From: Amphibiibacter pelophylacis
GTDB taxonomy: Bacteria; Pseudomonadota; Gammaproteobacteria; Burkholderiales; Burkholderiaceae_C
Assembly (NCBI RefSeq): GCF_037688875.1
Contig: NZ_JAWDIE010000009.1
Coordinates: 62,001 to 126,000 of the forward strand
Direction of reading: 5' to 3'
DNA length: 64,000 bases
In this document: positions 59,987 through 64,000 of the stretch, in pieces
Layout: each line of letters starts with the position of its first letter
Numbering within the stretch: the first letter of the stretch is position 1
Position numbers and translations under genes: made by a program
Notes under the pieces: model-generated
The model's database searches: none
Seen by the model: only the letters and a program-made list of their open reading frames with translations
Told to the model about the DNA's origin: nothing

Positions 59987-60715
59987 TCACAGCCAGCCCT
60001 TCTCGGCCAGCGACACCACCCGGTGCACGGTGACGACCAGATGGTCGAGCAGCCGCACCTCCACGCTGGCCAGGGTGTCGTGCAGACGGCGGGTGATCTC
60101 GCGGTCGGCGTGCGACGGTTCGCATTCGCCCGAGGGGTGGTTGTGCGCCACGATCACGGCCGCCGCATTGAGCAGCAGGGCGCGGCGCAGCACCTCGCGC
60201 GGGTAGACACTGGCCTGGTTCAGCGTGCCCAGAAACAACTCTTCAAAGCGGATGAGCTGGTGGCGATTATCCAGAAAAAACGCCGCGAACACCTCGCGCG
60301 GGGATTGCGCCAGGCGCAGCCGGACATAGTCCTTGGCGTGCTGCGGCGCATCGAACACCGGGCTTTCGTGCAGCGACTGCGCCAGCGCGCGGCGCGTCAT
60401 TTCCAGCCAGGCGCTCAGCTCGGCGCGGCGCGCGGGCCCCAGGCCCGGCAGGGCGGGCAGCTCGGTGCGGGCGATCATCAGCCCGGCAAAGCCGCCGCAG
60501 CAGTCCAGCATGTCCTGCGCCAGCGCAAAGACATTGCGCCCCGGCGTGCCCGTGCGCAGCACCAGCGCCAGCAGCTCGACATCGGCCAGCGCCTGCGGGC
60601 CGCGCGCCAGCAGTTTCTCGCGCGGGCGCATGGCCGGCGGCAGGTCCTTCACTCCAACAGGCGGGCTGGGAATCACGGTGGCGGTCTCCGGCACTAAAAT
60701 GGCCTTTTGACGCAC
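59987..60715 (-). CDS. radC: RadC-family JAMM-domain protein
   Basis: This protein of up to 242 residues has the N-terminal helix-hairpin-helix-like segment MRPREKLLARGPQALADVELLAL. The C-terminal JAMM/MPN domain keeps the metal motif VIVAHNHPSGECEPSHAD. Despite its historical name, a repair role for RadC is doubtful. The start is uncertain. The GTG at 60715 gives the full length, but an internal GTG at 60652 begins exactly where relatives begin (VKDLPP-RPREKL). It is divergent from the FKBP gene. Confidence 0.92.
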   Translation of the reverse strand: MRQKAILVPETATVIPSPPVGVKDLPPAMRPREKLLARGPQALADVELLALVLRTGTPGRNVFALAQDMLDCCGGFAGLMIARTELPALPGLGPARRAELSAWLEMTRRALAQSLHESPVFDAPQHAKDYVRLRLAQSPREVFAAFFLDNRHQLIRFEELFLGTLNQASVYPREVLRRALLLNAAAVIVAHNHPSGECEPSHADREITRRLHDTLASVEVRLLDHLVVTVHRVVSLAEKGWL

Positions 60716-60821
60716 TCTAGGCCCAGCGGCCAGACGGCGCCAGACTCACCCCCCGCAGGGCGATCCAGCTGTCCTTCCGGGCTGCCCTGCCCAATTTGCC
60801 CCTCCATCAGGCCCGAACGCC

Positions 60822-61277
60822 GTGAGCGACACCCCCCCCATCATCCAGCCCGATTCCTTCCTGACACTGCACTACCGCCTGAGCGATGACAGCGGCCGAG
60901 CCGTCGTGGACACCTTCGAAGGCCTGCCCGCCACGCTCACGCTGGGCGATGGCGCGCTGGCTCCCGCCATCGAGGCGCACCTGATCGGCCAGGCGGAGGG
61001 CGCGCAGGTGGACGTGACGCTGCCGCCCGGCGCCGCCTTTGGCGAGCGCAACGAGGGCATGATCCAGCGCGTCAGCCAGCAGCTGCTGGGCACCCTGAGC
61101 GACGCGACCGAGAACTACCAGGTCGGCGACGCGGTCAGCTTCCCGGCACCCGATGGCTCGGGCGTGTTTGGCGGCGTGGTGCGCGAGATCGGCGACGGCT
61201 GGACGCTGTTCGATTTCAACCACCCGCTGGCCGGGCGCGGGGTGCGCTTTGAAGCCCGCATCCTGAGCGTCCTGTGA
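60822..61277 (+). CDS. slpA: FKBP-type peptidyl-prolyl isomerase, SlpA-like
   Basis: This is a 151-residue cytoplasmic FKBP with an inserted flap domain, as in SlpA/SlyD. Visible features are FLTLHYRLSDDSGRAVVDTF, LGDGALAPAIEAHLIG, and the C-terminal strand FDFNHPLAGRGVRFEARIL, where NHPLAG is highly characteristic. It assists protein folding. The start is GTG and its stop overlaps the ispH GTG by four bases. Codons 4-6 contain eight consecutive C bases, described separately. In E. coli, fkpB (slpA) also sits immediately upstream of ispH, which supports the call. Confidence 0.93.
   Translation: MSDTPPIIQPDSFLTLHYRLSDDSGRAVVDTFEGLPATLTLGDGALAPAIEAHLIGQAEGAQVDVTLPPGAAFGERNEGMIQRVSQQLLGTLSDATENYQVGDAVSFPAPDGSGVFGGVVREIGDGWTLFDFNHPLAGRGVRFEARILSVL
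60832..60839 (+). repeat. C8 homopolymer at the start of the FKBP gene
   Basis: Eight C bases span codons 4-6 (ACC CCC CCC). Loss or gain of one C leads to an early stop within about 20 codons in either frame. It is a possible, unproven slippage site. Confidence 0.7.
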
Positions 61278-62236
61278 GCGCCGCCATGACAGACACCGCT
61301 GCTGAAATTCTTCTGGCCGAACCGCGCGGTTTCTGCGCGGGCGTGGACCGCGCCATCGACATCGTCGAAAAGGCCTTGGCCAAATTCGGCGCGCCCATTT
61401 ATGTCCGCCACGAAATCGTCCACAACACCTTCGTCGTCAACGATCTGAAGTCCAAAGGCGCCATCTTCATCGAGGACCTGGCCGACGTGCCGCCCGGCGC
61501 CACGCTGGTGTTTTCGGCCCACGGCGTCAGCCAGGCCGTGCGCACCGAGGCCAAGGCGCGCGGCTTTTCGGTGTTTGATGCGACCTGCCCGCTGGTGACC
61601 AAGGTCCACGTCGAAGTGGCCAAGCTGCATCGCGAGGGCTACGAATTCATCATGATCGGCCACAAGGCGCACCCCGAGGTCGAGGGCACCATGGGCCAGC
61701 TCTCGGAAGGAATTTACCTGGTTGAAACCGCCGCCGACGTGGCCGGTGTGCCGGTGAAAAATCCGGCCAAAGTGGCCGTGGTGACGCAGACCACGCTGTC
61801 GGTGGACGACACGCGCGAGGTCATGGCCGCCATTCAGGCGCGCTTTCCGCAGGTGCGCCAGCCCAAGCAGCAGGACATCTGCTATGCCACACAGAACCGC
61901 CAGGACGCCGTGAAAGTGCTGGCACCGCAGTGCGATGTGGTCATCGTGGTCGGCAGCCCGACCAGCTCCAACAGCAACCGCCTGCGCGAGGTCGCCGACC
62001 GGCTGGGCACCCCCGCCTACATGGTTGACAGCGCCGACGAGGTCCGCCCCGAGTGGCTGGAAGGCCGCCAGCGCGTGGGCCTGACCGCCGGCGCTTCGGC
62101 GCCCGATGTACTGGTCCAGGCCGTCATCGACCGCCTGCGCGCGCTGGGCGCGATCAGCGTGCGCCAGCTGCCGGGCGTGACCGAATCCATCCGCTTTCCG
62201 CTGCCCAAGGGTCTGGGCTCTGGCCCGAACGCCTGA
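61274..62236 (+). CDS. ispH: 4-hydroxy-3-methylbut-2-enyl diphosphate reductase
   Basis: This 320-residue iron-sulphur enzyme performs the last step of the MEP isoprenoid pathway. The three cluster cysteines are in PRGFCAGVDRAI (Cys21), FDATCPLVTKVHVEV and QDICYATQNRQ. The proton-relay glutamate region HKAHPEVEGTMGQ is present. The start could be the GTG at 61274, which overlaps the FKBP stop, or the ATG at 61286. It is probably transcribed with the FKBP gene. Confidence 0.97.
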   Translation: MSAAMTDTAAEILLAEPRGFCAGVDRAIDIVEKALAKFGAPIYVRHEIVHNTFVVNDLKSKGAIFIEDLADVPPGATLVFSAHGVSQAVRTEAKARGFSVFDATCPLVTKVHVEVAKLHREGYEFIMIGHKAHPEVEGTMGQLSEGIYLVETAADVAGVPVKNPAKVAVVTQTTLSVDDTREVMAAIQARFPQVRQPKQQDICYATQNRQDAVKVLAPQCDVVIVVGSPTSSNSNRLREVADRLGTPAYMVDSADEVRPEWLEGRQRVGLTAGASAPDVLVQAVIDRLRALGAISVRQLPGVTESIRFPLPKGLGSGPNA

Positions 62237-62284
62237 CAGCCCGGCACCCGCCGAATTTTCCGACCTGACCTGAACGGACGACCC

Positions 62285-63607
62285 ATGCTGGACATCAACC
62301 TGCTGCGCCGCGACCTCGATACCGTCGTTGCCGCCCTGAACCGCCGCACCCCGGCGCAGACTTTCCTGGACGTGCCGCGCTACCAGGCGCTGGAGGCCGA
62401 GCGCAAGACGCTGCAGACGCAGACCGAATCGCTGCAGGCACAACGCAACAGCCTCTCGAAACAGATCGGCCAGCTCAAGGCCAAAAAGGAAAACACCGAC
62501 GCGCTGATGGCTCAGGTCGGCGAGATCGGCGACGGCATGCGCCAGTGCACCGAGCGGCTGGACGCGCTGCAGGCCGAGCTGCACAGCCTGCTGATGCACC
62601 TGCCCAATCTGCCCGACCCCAGCGTGCCCGATGGCACCGACGAGCATGGCAACGCCGAACTGCGCCGCTGGAACCCGGACGGCCAGGGCCCGCGTGCTTT
62701 TGATTTCCCCGTGCGCGACCACGTGGCGCTGGGCGAGCCGCTGGGCCTGGATTTCGAGCTGGGCGCGCGCCTGTCCGGGTCGCGCTTCACTTTCCTGCGC
62801 GGGCCGGTGGCGCGCCTGCACCGCGCGCTGGCGCAGTTCATGCTGGATATGCACACGCAAAAGCACGGCTACACCGAGTGTTACACGCCCTACATCGTCA
62901 ACCGCGAGGTGCTGGAGGGCACGGGCCAGCTGCCCAAGTTCCGCGACGACATGTTCTGGGTCAGCCGGGGTGGCGATGAGCAGCAGGCCGAGCAGTATCT
63001 GATCAGCACCTCCGAAATCACCCTGACGAATGCGGTACGTGGCCAGATTCTGGATGCGGCCGAGCTGCCTTTGATGTTCACCGCACACAGCCCCTGCTTT
63101 CGCAGCGAAGCGGGCAGCGCCGGGCGCGACACGCGTGGCCTGATCCGACAGCACCAGTTCGACAAGGTGGAAATGGTGCAGATCGTCGCGCCCGAGCACA
63201 GCATGGCCGCGCTGGACGCGATGACCGCGCACGCCGAGGCCGTGCTGCAGGCGCTGGAGCTGCCCTACCGCGTCATGGTGCTGTGCGCGGGCGACATGGG
63301 ATTTGGCGCGGTGCGCACGCACGATCTGGAGGTGTGGGTGCCCGCGCAGAACACCTACCGCGAGATCAGTTCCTGCTCGAACATGGGTGCCTTCCAGGCC
63401 CGGCGCATGCAGGCGCGCTACAAAACTGCGCAGGGCAAAAACGAGTTCGTCCACACCCTGAACGGCTCTGGCCTAGCCGTGGGCCGCACGCTGGTGGCGC
63501 TGCTGGAGAACCACCAGCAGGCCGACGGCAGCATCGCCATCCCCGCTGCACTGCGCCCGTGGCTGGGCGGCGTGGAGCGCATCGCAGCGCCCGGCGATCC
63601 TGTATAA
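62285..63607 (+). CDS. serS: Seryl-tRNA synthetase
   Basis: This 440-residue class II synthetase has an N-terminal coiled-coil tRNA arm (LEAERKTLQTQTESLQAQRN). Motif 2 reads FRSEAGSAGRDTRGLIRQHQFDKVE, with the catalytic arginine. Motif 3 is present near the end as LNGSGLAVGRTLVALLEN. The ATG at 62285 gives the family start MLDINLLRRDL. A tRNA-Ser gene lies 20 bases downstream, and the -10 element of that tRNA appears to overlap the serS stop codon. Confidence 0.98.
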   Translation: MLDINLLRRDLDTVVAALNRRTPAQTFLDVPRYQALEAERKTLQTQTESLQAQRNSLSKQIGQLKAKKENTDALMAQVGEIGDGMRQCTERLDALQAELHSLLMHLPNLPDPSVPDGTDEHGNAELRRWNPDGQGPRAFDFPVRDHVALGEPLGLDFELGARLSGSRFTFLRGPVARLHRALAQFMLDMHTQKHGYTECYTPYIVNREVLEGTGQLPKFRDDMFWVSRGGDEQQAEQYLISTSEITLTNAVRGQILDAAELPLMFTAHSPCFRSEAGSAGRDTRGLIRQHQFDKVEMVQIVAPEHSMAALDAMTAHAEAVLQALELPYRVMVLCAGDMGFGAVRTHDLEVWVPAQNTYREISSCSNMGAFQARRMQARYKTAQGKNEFVHTLNGSGLAVGRTLVALLENHQQADGSIAIPAALRPWLGGVERIAAPGDPV

Positions 63608-63608
63608 T
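63581..63608 (+). promoter_or_regulatory. Probable tRNA-Ser promoter overlapping the serS stop codon
   Basis: A perfect TATAAT (63603-63608) includes the serS TAA stop (63605-63607) and ends 19 bases before the tRNA. With a 16-base spacer, the -35 position reads ATCGCA, a weak match. The tRNA can also be reached by read-through from serS. Confidence 0.55.
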
Positions 63609-63627
63609 CTGGTGCTTGACCCTTGCA

Positions 63628-63718
63628 GGAAAGGTGGCAGAGTGGTCGAATGCGCCGGACTCGAAATCCGGTATACAGTTTCACTGTATCGAGGGTTCGA
63701 ATCCCTCCCTTTCCGCCA
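63628..63718 (+). tRNA. tRNA-Ser (anticodon CGA)
   Basis: This 91-base tRNA has an encoded CCA end. The acceptor stem GGAAAGG pairs with CCTTTCC. The anticodon loop CTCGAAA gives anticodon CGA, reading UCG codons. A long variable arm (ATACAG/CTGTAT stem) marks it as class II, and the T arm is GAGGG-TTCGAAT-CCCTC. It lies just downstream of the gene for the synthetase that charges it. Confidence 0.97.
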
Positions 63719-63728
63719 GAACGCACTG

Positions 63729-63762
63729 AAAACCGCCCGGAAGATTTCTGGGCGGTTTTTTT
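63729..63762 (+). terminator. Intrinsic terminator after tRNA-Ser
   Basis: The stem AACCGCCC/GGGCGGTT with an eleven-base loop is followed by further T bases, starting 11 bases after the tRNA. It may also serve the convergent peroxiredoxin-like gene. Confidence 0.88.
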
Positions 63763-63788
63763 ATGCGGTGCAGAAATCTGCAGTGGCG

Positions 63789-64000
63789 TTATACCGCGCC
63801 GGTGTACTCGCCCCGCGCCGGATAGTCATTGGTGATGGCGAAGTCCAGGGCGCCGAGCAGTTCGCGAAACGAGGGGCGGGCAAACGGCATGGTCTGGGTC
63901 GCGCCGTAATACAGGGTGCCGTCCGGTCGGACGATAAAAACCCCGGGCTCGCTGAACAGGGCGGGCTCTTCGAGGCCGCTGGACGTCTTGCCCCGTGAGG
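63789..64000 (-). CDS. Peroxiredoxin-like AhpC/TSA-family protein (C-terminal part only)
   Basis: The gene runs off the right edge, and only its last 70 codons are visible. The translation contains EEPALFSEPGVFIVRPDGTL, then QTMPFARPSFRELLGALDF, and ends ITNDYPARGEYTGAV followed by TAA. This is the typical C-terminus of the peroxiredoxin-like family with a thioredoxin fold. The active-site cysteine region lies outside the window, so activity cannot be judged. Confidence 0.85.
   Translation of the reverse strand, partial: SRGKTSSGLEEPALFSEPGVFIVRPDGTLYYGATQTMPFARPSFRELLGALDFAITNDYPARGEYTGAV

Noticed and set aside
1..64000. CRISPR arrays, prophage, integrative elements, rRNA genes
   Set aside because: No regularly spaced repeats, phage structural genes, integrases or rRNA sequence were seen on reading the window.

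Overview
The window is about two-thirds G+C by eye and carries bacterial chromosomal genes packed on both strands. A beta-proteobacterium of the order Burkholderiales, probably Comamonadaceae, fits best: the porin type, the AtpI-type first gene of the atp operon, the mpl/lytic transglycosylase pairing and the CydABX arrangement all look like that group. This is inference from gene style, not a database match.

Region by region. (1) 1-9839/10918: an amino-sugar cluster, best read as sialic acid (N-acetylneuraminate) uptake and breakdown. It holds a peptide-class ABC importer with a fused permease-ATPase, a GntR/FadR regulator, a DapA/NanA-family lyase, a porin, a fused NanE-NanK protein and a SIS-domain deaminase of the NagB-II type. 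A YihY membrane protein and an SMP-30 family protein follow (10978-12991). (2) 13153-20462: the complete F1Fo ATP synthase operon atpIBEFHAGDC, with a good promoter and a terminator. (3) 20535-24107, minus strand: a methyltransferase, mpl and a lytic transglycosylase (cell-wall recycling). (4) 24432-27017: two tandem outer-membrane barrel genes that look like a duplicated transcription unit. (5) 27090-28479: a HigBA-like module and a lipoprotein. (6) 28772-31635: the cytochrome bd oxidase cydABX. (7) 31819-36520: a Tat-exported phosphoesterase, a Gfo/Idh-ThuA operon and its divergent AraC regulator. (8) 36621-45230: TerC, proB, and the convergent gltBD glutamate synthase operon. (9) 45413-48450: a RAYT transposase-like gene with its repeat, a lipoprotein, a lipase-like hydrolase and a DUF805 protein. 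(10) 48509-54303: an RND efflux pair, an alpha/beta-fold protein and a ParDE-like pair. (11) 54353-59324: cheR-cheD-cheB on the minus strand, divergent from a GGDEF protein, a FlhG-like ATPase and a truncated haemoglobin. (12) 59282-63718: smr, radC, an FKBP, ispH, serS and tRNA-Ser. A peroxiredoxin-like gene runs off the right edge.

How the first cluster would work: the porin would admit sugar across the outer membrane and the ABC importer would carry it across the inner membrane. The lyase would give ManNAc, NanK would phosphorylate it, NanE would epimerise it to GlcNAc-6-P, and after deacetylation the SIS protein would yield fructose-6-P. No nagA deacetylase is visible, so it must lie outside the window.

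The most unusual single signal is a run of nine G bases inside the coding sequence of the porin in this cluster. A one-base slip in either direction gives an early stop, so surface expression of the porin could be phase-variable. Other points worth a look are the tandem barrel genes with copied leaders and terminators, the RAYT repeat pair, a tRNA promoter overlapping the serS stop codon, a C8 tract at the start of the FKBP gene, an alpha/beta protein lacking its nucleophile serine, and a ROK kinase lacking the usual zinc loop. I see no CRISPR array, prophage, integrase, rRNA or replication origin.
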